This document shows positions 1-11,645 of a stretch of 64,000 nucleotides of DNA, one piece after another. Position 1 is the first letter of the stretch. Each line of letters starts with the position of its first letter. The position numbers and the translations under genes were made by a program. Source of the stretch: Isoetes taiwanensis (lineage: Eukaryota > Streptophyta > Lycopodiopsida > Isoetales > Isoetaceae); contig JAJEKV010000031.1 of the NCBI GenBank assembly GCA_021234155.1, forward strand, positions 13,325,748-13,389,747, given 5' to 3'. The notes under the pieces were generated by a model that searched no databases, was not told the DNA's origin, and worked only from the letters and a program-made list of their open reading frames with translations.

Positions 1-52
1 AACTATTTTTCTATCAAGACATACCTCTAATAAATGTTCTTATCTGAAAACC

Positions 53-517
53 TTGCAAACACAAACTATTAACATCCAACATATAAAAATTAAATCCCCC
101 AACACATAACAACCATTGACATTAACAACCAACACATAACTACCATTGACATTAATTAACAGAACCATTGTGTCCAATACATTTAAATTAAAATCCCCCT
201 TAAACCCCCTTTGGTTTGGGTGCATATTCACACGGGGGGTGACTCCGGGCAACGAGAGTTGTTGGATAGGCATATTCACCCCTTATTCCTTAATCTACAC
301 CGTACGTAAAGTTCCTCGTTTGTGGGGTATGCAAGTACAAAATTTGCTATACTGTATAACAAGATTCGCAAAATACTATAAGATTTCAAGCAGAATACTA
401 TATGGTGTTAATTTTGTACGTGCAAAATACAATTATGAGGGCTCTCGCTACCCGACGTCACCCCCCGTGTGAATATGCACCCAAACCAAAGGGGGTTTAA
501 GGGGATTTTAATTTAAT
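53..517. repeat. Foldback (long inverted repeat) element, copy A, right arm truncated
   Basis: The left arm (about 53-247) is followed by a short loop and the beginning of its reverse complement from 457. The right arm breaks off at about 517 and jumps to the GGGGCCTTAGGGACAT flank. Copies B and C show the complete right arm. Open frames on both strands across this stretch mirror each other because of the palindrome and are not genes. Confidence 0.8.
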
Positions 518-1154
518 TGGTTCCCTTCGGGGCCTTAGGGACATCCCCGTGTGACAAAAAATTTAGAATTCAAACCGAAAAAAACTAGAATTCCTTTGAG
601 GCTTTCATCACCTGTAGCTTTTGAATTTCATCACAATAAAACAAATAGAACATAAGTAAAAGTTACCATAAAGATAGAGCGGATTGATCCCATTATTCTG
701 AAAGTCATAAAGTTTGCAACACCCATACACAAACATTTTTGAACTAGAATTTAACAGCAGCCTTTGGCCTCCATGGATTCTTGTGGTGACAAACCAAAGT
801 GGGAAACTTTTTTGCTTGTTAGCACAAGGATCTAGAAGCCTTAGAATTTGCTTAATAACTGCCTCAAAATCTAAATTGCATGGTAATTTTTTGCAAGCTT
901 CATTCGGAATGAGCCATAAAACAATATCCAATAGCGCTAATCCTCAGATTAATCACCGGTAGGATGTGAAAGCCTACAAAACCCGGCCGAAAAATTGCTG
1001 TTTTAGCATAGATAACTTAACCAAACATATCCATATCATACACTATCAAAAGGATCTCAGAGAGAGCTTTCCAACGCAATAAAAATCATCTCAAACAGAG
1101 CTCTGGATCAAAAGTTATGATAAGAAATGTGTTGCCGGCGGGGAAACTGCACTA

Positions 1155-1325
1155 CATGCGCCCTTCAAGCCCTTCATGTGCCCATTATGCACCACACATA
1201 CAAAAAGAGGGCTTTTGTTGTGAGCCATTGGTTGTTGACCATCATGCACCACACGCACAAAAAAAGGGCTTTTGTTATGAGCCATTGGTTGTTGACCATT
1301 GGAAAAAAAAAGGCTAAAATCAATG
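1155..1325. repeat. Minisatellite, copy A
   Basis: About two to two and a half units of roughly 65-70 bp. Each contains GCACCACACRCACAAAAA, then GGGCTTTTGTTGTGAGCC, then ATTGGTTGTTGACCA. The same locus is expanded in copy B (6375-6775) and present as about two units in copy C. Confidence 0.8.
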
Positions 1326-3955
1326 GCTCAGAAATGGTGCACTCTAGATGTACGCATTAGTACATCCATTTGAATACATCACGAAATCATAGGAAAACCT
1401 TAGTGAAAAGCGTACAAAAACACAAAGAAAACCCCCTGTTATTATGCTACATATTGGCTTGGTTGATACTCTTGAATCTCATAGCCAAAATTCCAGGTTG
1501 TAAATTCCCTTGTAGGACTTGGATAAGTCTGAATCATTTATATGTTTGATTATTGATAAATCTGAACGTATGGGTGTCCCCTTCTGTTGGAGGAAAAACA
1601 GGGCAAAAGTAAAGTGCCATTTTCTGAATCGATACCCTAAGGTTTATTTTCGTGGTATTTTTTCTCACCTAACTCAAAGCCTTGGCAGTAGAATGGATCG
1701 GGACGTTTGGCAGCAAATTCTGAAGCCGACTGCCCCTGATATAATGGTACATCCGCTGTGGCATGCCTGAAGGTCAATTTACAGTACAAATGCAAAGAAA
1801 GAAAGCTCGACACGTTCGGTGTCTGAGAGAAAATCGCTGGAAAGATCCGCTTTAACCCGCTTATAAGGTAAGGGAATTTGTACATGCTAGACTTACTCTA
1901 AATCATTCTAGTCAAAGGCTACAGATATGCAATAGATACTGCCTCTATTCTCTGCATTCTATGATACCTGGCATAAAATAAAGCTGCAGAATCACGCTTG
2001 TGAAATCTCTAGGGTATTTTGATATCCTGGCTGATCACAGCTGAATATATCATAATATATCTTTCATCCTTATAAGAAACGAAACCCTAAGAATTTGTCA
2101 CTTGTATTCATTGCTGGCTCTTGATATCAAGCCCGTTACATAAGTTCTTTGCTTATTCATCTCTATCCGAGTTGCTACAAAACTCCCATGCCATGAATGA
2201 TCATAGTGGTGCAGCTGTGAATATGAAAATGACTTTTGCTCCTCAATAGAATATTATGGCAGCAAAAGGGCGTAATGGTGCTAAAAATTTGCATCCTGGA
2301 GCGGTTATTTCCATGTCTGTTTATCTTGAATTCTTCTCATAATGGGAAGAACAAAAAGTGGCTGCTAGTCATGGTGTGTTCAGACATCAAGCCCATGTGC
2401 TAGGCATTCATGGCAGCTTTTAACTCCCTAGTCTTCTTCAAATCGCACTTCCATGTTGATGGCATAGAGCAGATCAAGAACATTATACTCAGACCAAGCG
2501 AATTCCAGGTATATCTCTGTTTAAATTGGAAAGAACCAGACATAAATAAGGCTCTAAATTGTGCTGATCTGACTTTACAAAATATGACATTATTCAGGGT
2601 GGAAGTGCAAGGTAGTATCTCCACTTAACTGTCAAATTTGTCAAATATATCTACTGTTTAAATTGTGTACTACAGATCTAGTTTATTCTACTAACTGGGC
2701 AAAAAGGTTACAAGGGCTGATCGGCTATAAACCGAGAGGCTCCATTGTACCTTTTGGCCCTTCATTCATTACCAAGCCTATTGCTAATGATTTGATGTGG
2801 CTGCAGGTACCGGACCTCTCCTGCCCTTGTCTCTTCTTTGCTTGAGTTGTATGGATGTTTATACTATGATCTGGACATGGAATCGAGCACAACTGCTTTT
2901 GGGAAGCATTAAGGATGGACATACAGCCGCAAGTATAACAGTTTTAGCTATCGGACGCAATGTTTAGAATATTCAATAGACAATTTATTTGGCTCAAAAT
3001 ATAGGCATGAAACGGGCTTTCTGCAAGCGTTATGTTTAAGGAATAAACATGGAAAACTTAGATTCTATCGAAGAAAATGAAAAATTCATAATATAAGAAC
3101 TGGAACTCTAAGTATGTTATGATGGCATAATCAGTCCATTTTTCTTAAAATACAAACAGGTGAATCTGGTATACAAGTGTCTTAATTGTGCATTCTATGA
3201 AAATGATTATTCTGAGTTTTTCACGTGACACTTTAATGTGCTAAAAATATGATTTGATAAGCAGGTGGGTTGTTAATAAATGTGGTATGGTATAGCTTAA
3301 ACAAGCTACCTTCTGAAAATTGAAGTTAGGATTAAGGCACATTGTCCCCCGTATTAAATTACTGCTGTAGATGGCCACATAGATAAGAAATAATGAAAGT
3401 AAAACCCTATGAAAAATTCAGTATTTCCTTTGGATTGTTCTTTGGATGTTTCACTCTGGCACAAAGACTGGTAGCCTTTCTTATAGTATGTTAAGCAGTT
3501 AAAGTAGTGCACAAAAAAAAGGCATATAAATGCAAGAATTACCGGGGTCATCTTTTGACTGGAACATGGACTTCAATAAGGTTATGAGTATGGAAAACCG
3601 ATTGCCAAAGCTCTATGGTTTGTGGGTAAATTTTATGTAGAGTTATGCATTTTGCCTCGATTGAAATGGAAACAATTTTGGTAGGAGAATAAATATAGCA
3701 TGGTAGGGATAAAACATGCCTCCTCTTTGAAATAATAGAACCATTGGAATTTAATCACGAAAGGTATGGCCTTTGGCTTATATGACTATCGTCTTTTTGA
3801 AAAATTGTTTATTAAGTTTTGTATTTACAATATTTCATTACAAATTGGGGTGCTAGAGGCTAAAGGATAATGAGTACCAGGTTTCATACGTAATTACGTA
3901 TCCGGATTGATAATACTGATTCTTTGGGATTGACCAGATGATGTTCGACCTAGGA

Positions 3956-5098
3956 ATCTAGGTTTGACAAGTTTTTTTAGACACTTCGATTCCTTGGTTT
4001 AACCGGGGTTGCTTGTGTCCTTTAGCCTCTTCCCTATTTTCTATAGAAAAACGAAAAAATAGATGCAATTGTGTTTCGGGAAATATGTAGCGGTGATGGC
4101 ATGCCACTCATATTAATCTAACAAGGTTGTTGTGGGGAAAACAATTACAAAGAAGCGGACTTTGGTCGGTCCCTATGTAGAACAATGAGGTATGCGGCTT
4201 GAAAAATGGTGATCTCGAACAAGATTTCTGCGGGGGCATCCGAGCTTCAATTTCATCGATTAAAAGATGCTAAATTGCTCGGTATACAAGGCTATCTCAT
4301 TTTTAAGTCACGACCAAATTTAATAAAGCATATGGCAAGTACCTTTATATTACACACCGGATATCCGGGTATAAAATAAAGAGGGCGTGTCCCTCATGTG
4401 CCATTTGGCCACAAAAACTGAAAAGCCATATATATGGCCGCCGTTTTATCGCTGCACATCTACCAGTACAAATGGGCAACAATTTTGTAGCCAACAAGTG
4501 CAAGAGCTTACCCCAAAAGAAGAAAATTGTGGTACATATGAAGCAAAGGTCTCCAAGATTTAAATATGGTGTACAAGTTCTCAACAAATATTCAACAACC
4601 AGTACTGATACGGTATGTCTTTAACTTGATGTTTTGGTTAGTTTGGTTCAATAGGGAATAAATATTTACTATAGGGTTGGGTCGACCTCCTGTCATCAGA
4701 GGGGTCAGCCCTCCCCTATGCTATAGATCTCTCAAAAAATGGTCAACCCAGTCCTACGGAAGGAGGTAGGCTTTTTTTAATTCCATAAATTTCGCTATTG
4801 CAAACATTGATACAGGAATTGATAGTAGTGCACTTATTGCAAACCATGGTATGGATGTAGCAACCATCAAAGACAAAAGTTTCCTTTGGTATTTGATAAA
4901 TATTACCACTGTAGTTTATTAGTGTACCAGGCTTCATATTTAAATGGCCTACACCACTATTGCTAAGTAATATTTGCTTTACACCACTATTTTCAATAGC
5001 CAAGATTAAGTGGGTTGCATGGCACTATATGGTAAAGATATGACTTGGTAGGTGAAATTCATGTCTGGATGTAAAAATCGTGGGATATCATTTGCCTA
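3956..5098. other. No gene seen; sequence between copies A and B
   Basis: AT-rich sequence without a long open frame, a recognisable TE domain or an RNA gene. Similarity between copies A and B fades around 3930-3960, so this stretch is unique in the window. Confidence 0.6.
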
Positions 5099-5150
5099 AA
5101 CTATTTTTCTATCAAGACATACCTCTAATAAATGTTCTTATCTGAAAACC

Positions 5151-5733
5151 TTGCAAACACAAACTATTAACATCCAACATATAAAAATTAAATCCCCCAA
5201 CACATAACAACCATTGACATTAACAACCAACACATAACTACCATTGACATTAATTAACAGAACCATTGTGTCCAATACATTTAAATTAAAATCCCCCTTA
5301 AACCCCCTTTGGTTTGGGTGCATATTCACACGGGGGGTGACTCCGGGCAACGAGAGTTGTTGGATAGGCATATTCACCCCTTATTCCTTAATCTACACCG
5401 TATGTAAAGTTCCTCGTTTGTGGGGTATGCAAGTACAAAATTTGCTATACTGTATAACAAGATTCGCAAAATACTATAAGATTTCAAGCAGAATACTATA
5501 TGGTGTTAATTTTGTACGTGCAAAATACAATTATGAGGGCTCTCGCACCCGACGCCACCCCCGTGTGAATATGCACCCAAACCAAAGGGGGTTTAAGGGG
5601 GATTTTAATTTAAATGTATTGGACACAATGGTTCTGTTAATTAATGTCAATGGTAGTTATGTGTTGGTTGTTAATGTCAATGGTTGTTATGTGTTGGGGG
5701 ATTTAATTTTTATAGTTTGTGTTGCAAAAAAAT
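5151..5733. repeat. Foldback element, copy B
   Basis: Left arm about 5151-5345 and right arm about 5553-5733 are near-perfect reverse complements, with a 200-bp loop between them. The right arm ends in GTTTGTGTTGCAAAAAA. It is followed by a small perfect hairpin, GGCCCC-TTC-GGGGCC, at about 5740-5754. There is no transposase, so this would be a non-autonomous long-TIR or foldback element. The superfamily is not recognisable. Confidence 0.8.
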
Positions 5734-6374
5734 TTTTTTGGCCCCTTCGGGGCCTTAGGGACATCCAGGTGTGACAAAAAATTTAGAATTCAAACCAGAA
5801 AAAAACTAGAATTCCTTTGAGGCTTTCATCACCTGTAGCTTTTGAATTTCATCACAATAAAACAAATAGAACATAAGTAAAAGTTACCATAAAGATAGAG
5901 CGGATTGATCCCATTATTCTGAAAGTCATAAAGTTTGCAACACCCATACACAAACATTTTTGAACTAGAATTTAACAGCAGCCTTTGGCCTCCATGGATT
6001 CTTGTGGTGACAAACCAAAGTGGGAAACTTTTTTGCTTGTTAGCACAAGGATCTAGAAGCCTTAGAATTTGCTTAATAACTGCCTCAAAATCTAAATTGC
6101 ATGGTAATTTTTTGCAAGCTTCATTCGGAATGAGCCATAAAACAATATCCAATAGCGCAATCCTGTATTAATCAGCTGGTAGGATGTGAAAGCCTACAAA
6201 ACCCGGCCGAAAAATTGCTGTTTTAGCATAGATAACTTAACCAAACATATCCATATCATACACTATCAAAAGGATCTCAGAGAGAGCTTTCCAACGCAAT
6301 AAAAATCATCTCAAACAGAGCTCTGGATCAAAAGTTATGATAAGAAATGTGTTGCCGGCGGGGAAACTGCACTA

Positions 6375-6775
6375 CATGCGCCCTTCAAGCCCTTCATGTG
6401 CCCATTATGCACCACACATACAAAAAGAGGGCTTTTGTTGTGAGCCATTGGTTGTTGACCATCATGCACCACACGCACAAAAAAAGGGCTTTTGTTATGA
6501 GCCATTGGTTGTTGACCATTGGAAACAAAAAAAGGGCTTTTTTTATGAGCCATTGGTTGTTGACCATTGGAAAAAAAAAGGCTAAAATCAATGGCTCAGA
6601 AATGGTGCACTCTAGATGTATGCATTAGGGCTTTTGTTGTGAGCCATTGGTTGTTGACCATTATGCACCACACGCACAAAAAAAGGGCTTTTGTTGTGAG
6701 CCATTGGTTATTGACCATTGGAAAAAAAAGGCTAAAATCAATGGCTCAGAAATGGTGCACTCTAGATGTACGCAT
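6375..6775. repeat. Minisatellite, copy B, expanded
   Basis: The same unit as at 1155-1325 but with about five GAGCCATTGGTTGTTGACCA words. It includes a higher-order duplication of the segment ending GAAATGGTGCACTCTAGATG. This is array growth after the duplication of the block. Confidence 0.8.
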
Positions 6776-7879
6776 TAGTACATCCATTTGAATACATCAC
6801 GAAATCATAGGAAAACCTTAGTGAAAAGCGTACAAAAACACAAAGAAAACCCCCTGTTATTATGCTACATATTGGCTTGGTTGATACTCTTGAATCTCAT
6901 AGCCAAAATTCCAGGTTGTAAATTCCCTTGTAGGACTTGGATAAGTCTGAATCATTTATATGTTTGATTATTGATAAATCTGAACGTATGGGTGTCCCCT
7001 TACGTTGGAGGAAAACAGGGCAAAAAAGTAAAGTGCCATTTTCTGAATCGATACCCTAAGGTTTATTTTCGTGGTATTTTTTCTCACCTAACTCAAAGCC
7101 TTGGCAGTAGAATGGATCGGGACGTTTGGCAGCAAATTCGGCCGACCGCCCTCGATATAATGGTACATCCGCTGTGGCATGCCTGAAGGTCAATTTACAG
7201 TACAAATGCAAAGAAAGAAAGCTCGACACGTTCGGTGTCTGAGAGAAAATCGCTGGAAAGATCCGCTTTAACCCGCTTATAAGGTAAGGGAATTTGTACA
7301 TGCTAGACTTACTCTAAATCATTCTAGTCAAAGGCTACAGATATGCAATAGATACTGCCTCTATTCTCTGCATTCTATGATACCTGGCATAAAATAAAGC
7401 TGCAGAATCACGCTTGTGAAATCTCTAGGGTATTTTGATATCCTGGCTGATCACAGCTGAATATATCATAATATATCTTTCATCCTTATAAGAAACGAAA
7501 CCCTAAGAATTTGTCACTTGTATTCATTGCTGGCTCTTGATATCAAGCCCGTTACATAAGTTCTTTGCTTATTCATCTCTATCCGAGTTGCTACAAAACT
7601 CCCATGCCATGAATGATCATAGTGGTGCAGCTGTGAATATGAAAATGACTTTTGCTCCTCAATAGAATATTATGGCAGCAAAGGGCAGTAATGGTGCTAA
7701 AAATTTGCATCCTGGAGCGGTTATTTCCATGTCTGTTTATCTTGAATTCTTCTCATAATGGGAAGAACAAAAAGTGGCTGCTAGTCATGGTGTGTTCAGA
7801 CATCAAGCCCATGTGCTAGGCATTCATGGCAGCTTTTAACTCCCTAGTCTTCTTCAAATCGCACTTCCATGTTGATGGC

Positions 7880-7884
7880 ATAGA
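7880..7884 (+). repeat. Left target-site duplication ATAGA
   Basis: ATAGA directly precedes the TG of the left LTR. The same five bases follow the right end at 24677-24681, and the empty site in copy A (2464-2468) has a single ATAGA. Confidence 0.92.
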
Positions 7885-8499
7885 TGTTAGCCCTGTGCCT
7901 GGCAGACACACAGGTCTATACTTGCTGCATGAGGGCGAGGCCCCACTGGCCACGGTGTCCAAGAAGAGGGATCCACAAGGCGCCACGGCGGGTCAAAGCT
8001 CCTCCAAGAAGCAGAAGACCCAAAGGTAGGACCCACGGCGGGCCACTACTTGTCTGTTAGCACGGCCGCGGACAGCTCAGATTCCTGTTCGAGTGCCCAA
8101 GTAGTGGAGCACGCGTTGTCATGATGAGGATCGATTCAGCAGGGCAGAGGGCCCTCCCGTGTTCCTATATATTGTAGCATTTTGCTCCTTCAAAAGGAGG
8201 GTTCAGAGTGTTCTTTTGTGTCACTACTGAGAGCAGACATGCCGGGTCGCCGCACATTGCGCTCTTTTGAGCCTTCATTGTACACTTGTTTTGATCAATG
8301 GATTGCCGTGTTCTCCACAAGTGTCTTGTGTGTTTCATTGTGTATTGCCATTGCTGTTTTATCTGAGTTTTTCTTGTTCTTTCCTCTGTTAGCAAAATCC
8401 CGCGGCGTGACAAGAGTGTCTCGGGATTTGCCCCTTGGGACTTCACGGATCTCCACGGAGATCTGTCCCTCGAAGCGATCGGAGCGGGACCCCCAAACA
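7885..8499 (+). repeat. Left LTR, plus orientation
   Basis: 615 bp starting TGTTAGCCC and ending CCCCAAACA, so it has TG...CA ends. A TATA box (CCTATATATT) lies at 8164-8173. One base after the LTR comes a primer site for tRNA-Asp. It is nearly identical to the reverse complement of 24072-24676; most differences sit at CTGG/CCGG-like sites. This is a 5' LTR by its primer site. Confidence 0.88.
8164..8173 (+). promoter_or_regulatory. TATA box of the 615-bp LTR
   Basis: CCTATATATT lies about 280 bp into the LTR, where a U3/R promoter is expected. The right LTR carries the same motif on the minus strand. Confidence 0.6.
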
Positions 8500-8500
8500 C

Positions 8501-8520
8501 TGGCGCCGTTGCCGGGGATC
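8501..8520 (+). other. Primer-binding site complementary to tRNA-Asp
   Basis: The site begins TGGCGCCGTTGCCGGGG one base after the LTR. From memory, this is the reverse complement of the 3' end of plant tRNA-Asp(GUC), including CCA, over all 20 bases. tRNA-Asp primer sites are known for Athila/Tat-type Gypsy elements. The counterpart at the right LTR (24052-24071, minus) is altered after GGCGCCG. Confidence 0.85.
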
Positions 8521-8536
8521 TTGTTGTGTTCTATAA

Positions 8537-11223
8537 CAAGAGGGGCCCTTGGTTGGGCGTGACCAAAAAAAGCTGCCAAAGTGTAGCTCGTGGGTGGGCT
8601 GGAAAAAAGTTGCAGGAGTTACCGTGGGCCAAATGTGTCAAGTGTTAGAGTATGCACATAACAAAAAATAGTGGGGCGTGGGTTTTAACAAGGCCCGTGG
8701 TTGGTTGTGACAAACATGTGCGTGTGTTAACGGCGTGGGTAAAATGACTAAGCGTGGGCGTGCATAAGCGTGCTCCACCGTGGCGCGGAGTGGCTATGGG
8801 CAAATGATTTTCAAGCGTGGCGGGCCGTGGGTAAGATTTCAAGTACCTCTGCGTGGGTCCGTGGGTAAGAGTGGAAAAATTGCAAAGTGGTCCGTGCCGG
8901 GATGGCCCGTGGTTGAGTAGGGAAAATAAGTGTTGACCAAATAAGTTGTTCTAGCCGTTGCCCGTGGTTGGGCGTGATGAAAGTGTTGCGGGGTGGGCGT
9001 TGCATGAACTCCGCGGAGAAAGTGTATGCCCTAAAATGTAAGTGTATCCGGGCCATAGAGACATGGCCAAATCTTAGCCGCGGAACAAAAATTGCCCTAA
9101 AAATCTTTTTACTGTTTTGGCCGGGCGGTCGATAACGCCGCAACAAGAACAAACAAAATGGGTCTGCTACGAAGTTTGTAACTCGATTTTGTTGATGTAC
9201 TGCTTGAATCTGCTGAGAGGCGGCCGGATTGGTGTCAAAATGGCCCTGCGTCTTGAAATAGCTGAGAAGTTCGATTGTTTTTTGGTTTGAATCTTGGCAT
9301 CCGGTTCTGAATAGCCGGATTTGCTTGAAAAACATAGTGGGTTCTTTGGAGTCCGCAAGAATGGCGGCCGGATCGAAAGCTATTGGGCCGGTTTTTGCTT
9401 GGAAGACAGAGTTTGGATGGTAGATATTTGCATGATTCTGCACAAGGGCAGCCTGATTTGCTGGAGCAACACAGTTAGTTGCTATATTTACTGGATTCGT
9501 TGCAAATGGTGGCCGGATTTGCTGTAACAGAGACTGAACTGGTGGTTGGATTTGAAGGCGTCCGCCCTGCTAGTGGGATGTTTGTGCTTCTTGCTTCAAC
9601 GGTGAAAAACAACATCGAGTCTTGAAAATACTAGATCTGAGACATCGAATCTGAGGCATACCCATGTTAATCTTTGTGCTTGTTTCTTTGTGTGCAGATG
9701 CCAGTGTTTGTTGTTGCAGATGAGTCGACTTGAAGATTTGTTTGCAGATGTTGCAGACCAGCCAAACTGAGGCGTCAAATGTCTGCTGAGAGATCTTTGC
9801 TTGCTTGAAAAATAAACTGCTGCTGTTTTCTTTTGTTGTGTGCTTGAACAGAGGAAAGGGGGCTAGCCCAAGGTGCTGGCCCTCCTAAAAAACTTAATAC
9901 GAAATGTTGTGTTGATTTGATTGTTGTAAAGCTTTTGCATAGATTCGACCCGAGTCTTCGTGGATGTGCTTGACGTGATCGATTGAGTTGTTGCCGCGGC
10001 CTCTATAGGCTTGAACAGAGGAATGGGGGCTAGCCCGCGTCGGCCCCGTGAAAATTTGTGAACAAGAACTCGCATGATCCGAATCTGTAGATTGTTGTTA
10101 AAGGAGATGTGTTGATAATTTGTTGTTGCAGATCTTTGAATCTTGAAATCCGAATCAAGCTTTCTTTGAAGATGATTGTTGAAGAGTGTTGAAAAAATTT
10201 GTAACAAGAGTAACAAGAGCCTTCTGTTTGGCACGCTTCAAACAGGGCTGATTGTATGATAACCCATAGTTTCTTGCAGATGACAGAAGACAAAGAAAAC
10301 AGAGGATATTTTTGGAAATTTTAAACAAAACAGCAAAACGTCCAGTCAGGGACGAAAAAAGCTTTCAGAGGCAAAGAAAAAAGCATGATATTTTTGGCAG
10401 TTTTCAAACAAAAACGCCCCTCAAGATTTAAAATGGGACGAAAAAAGCTTGTGAGAAACCGATTTTTCAAAATTTTTTTCAAGAATGAAGTGTCATCACC
10501 ACTCCAAAATGCCGAAACGCATTAATCGTGTTTGCCGCGAATTGAAGAACGAGTTTTGAAAAAACGCCTTTTGAACAAGATTGATTGGATCACGGTGGCT
10601 TATCATCACTGGTTTGATTTGAAAGACAAAGGGCCTCCGGACAATTCGGCCTGGTTGGGCAAATGAACGAACAAGGCCTCCAGACAATTCAACTGGTTGG
10701 GCAAAGGGAAAAGAGTTTAGAGTAGTGTACACAAAGTTTTCAAAGATCAAGAACCATGAGAGCGGCAAGACAACGCGGGATAACAAAGAAGGATCAAGAA
10801 ATTCTTGGCCGCCCCCGCATCGGCGGCGCCGATGTTGAAATATGGGGTTCTTGGCATGCACCTTCTTTGCAGCGGCCGAACCATGGTCTGCCGGATGCAA
10901 CAAGGCTGCCACAAATGCTCAAGAATGACAAAACAAAGGGGAGGAAACTCCAAGAACACAAACGGGGGCACAAATGCCAAGAAATGAACAAAGTGGATCA
11001 TATTGCCAAAATGAGGCGCTCCAAAACGTGAGCTGAAACCTCCACAAAATGAGGCGCTCCAAAACGTGAGCTAAAACCTTAACAATGAGGGGAAATGCTC
11101 TCTCTATATAGTGAGCAAACCCTAACCCTATATGATGACAACATGTGGCCATGTGCCACTAACATCTATGATGACATGTGGCCTATGCCACTAACGTCTA
11201 TGACTTAGCCCAAGGGGCTAACA
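8537..11223 (-). repeat. Long LTR-like direct repeat, copy 2 (minus strand, truncated)
   Basis: Matches 11646-14379 in the same direction. Read on the minus strand it starts TGTTAGCCCCTTGGGC at 11223, directly after a purine-rich tract (11224-11240), as a 3' LTR should. Its far end is cut at 8537, next to the plus-strand LTR and primer site. It contains a TATA/telo-box block at 11101-11130, a 38-bp minisatellite (two units) and GC-rich CCCGTGGTTGGGCGTG-like repeats at 8560-9010. Short open frames here occur on both strands and carry no recognisable domain. Confidence 0.7.
11101..11130 (-). promoter_or_regulatory. TATA box with telo-box, LTR-like copy 2
   Basis: On the minus strand CACTATATAGAGAG is a good TATA box. 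Just upstream of it in that reading lies the complement of AAACCCTAACCCTA, a double telo-box as found in plant promoters. The same block is at 14257-14286. Confidence 0.55.
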
Positions 11224-11645
11224 CTCCCCCCCACCAAACCTCACTATATGCAAACCTTTATAATATTAGGTTTGACATGTTTACAAAAACGGAGGGGAAG
11301 TAACAAAAATATTTGCCAAAAAGTCTTCTTCAAGGTGTTGGTGACGAATTAGATCAAAAAGAATGTTGATGCCGTGTAGATCACATAGGGGCAATAAATA
11401 ATGATGGCCATCCCTTATATCATGGGGAAGGCAATTGTAACCAATAGTGGCAAAAATACAACTTAAAATAATGATAGAGGGTCTTCAAAAATGTAAGCAC
11501 CAAATATCAACCACGGGCGTGGACAAGCGTGTAAGGATGGCCCGTGGGTGGGCGTGAGAAAAACTTGCAAGGGTTCAAAGCGTGGCCCTTAAGTGTTGCT
11601 AAAAGTATTTCAAAGTGTGAACCGTGGGCGTGGGCCCATGCTTGG
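11224..11645 (-). other. Remnant interior between the two long LTR-like repeats
   Basis: About 420 bp with no coding frame. On the minus strand the last bases before the LTR start are GGTTTGGTGGGGGGGAG, a polypurine tract directly touching TGTTAG. The far part (11510-11645) continues the GC-rich CCGTGGGCGTG motif and probably belongs to the LTR of copy 1. The pair thus resembles an LTR element with almost no interior (LARD/TRIM-like) or the product of a large internal deletion. Confidence 0.55.

Larger units (their letters stand above)
1..3955 (+). repeat. Repeat block, copy A (uninterrupted)
   Basis: This block reappears almost base for base from 5099 on, with an offset of 5098 at its start. 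The second copy runs to about 29310 once two insertions are removed. I see no convincing protein gene in it; short open frames are not kept in copy C. It holds a truncated foldback element, a minisatellite with the word GAGCCATTGGTTGTTGACCA, and AT-rich sequence. Because it lacks both insertions seen in copy B, it serves as the empty reference site (ATAGA at 2464-2468; TATAGCTT/AAACAAGC near 3298). The true left end lies outside the window, so whether this is a tandem duplication or two copies of a dispersed repeat is open. Confidence 0.9.
5099..7884 (+). repeat. Repeat block, copy B, first segment
   Basis: Nearly identical to 1-2468. It differs by a complete foldback right arm, extra minisatellite units and scattered small differences. 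It is cut at 7884 by the composite LTR insertion and resumes at 24677. Confidence 0.92.

Noticed and set aside
40-472. Overlapping open frames on both strands (also at 5138-5774 and 33165-33589)
   Set aside because: They mirror each other because they lie in the arms of the foldback element; no codon-level conservation.
608-931. 107-codon minus-strand open frame repeated at 5829-6152
   Set aside because: Starts with a non-ATG codon, is broken in the more diverged copy C, and has no recognisable domain; its repetition follows from the block duplication.
1155-1325. Regular repeats considered as a CRISPR array
   Set aside because: Units are direct tandem repeats without unique spacers, in a eukaryotic repeat block.
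11117-11130. AAACCCTAACCCTA as an interstitial telomere
   Set aside because: Only two units and at a fixed distance from a TATA box in both LTR-like repeats; a telo-box is the better reading.
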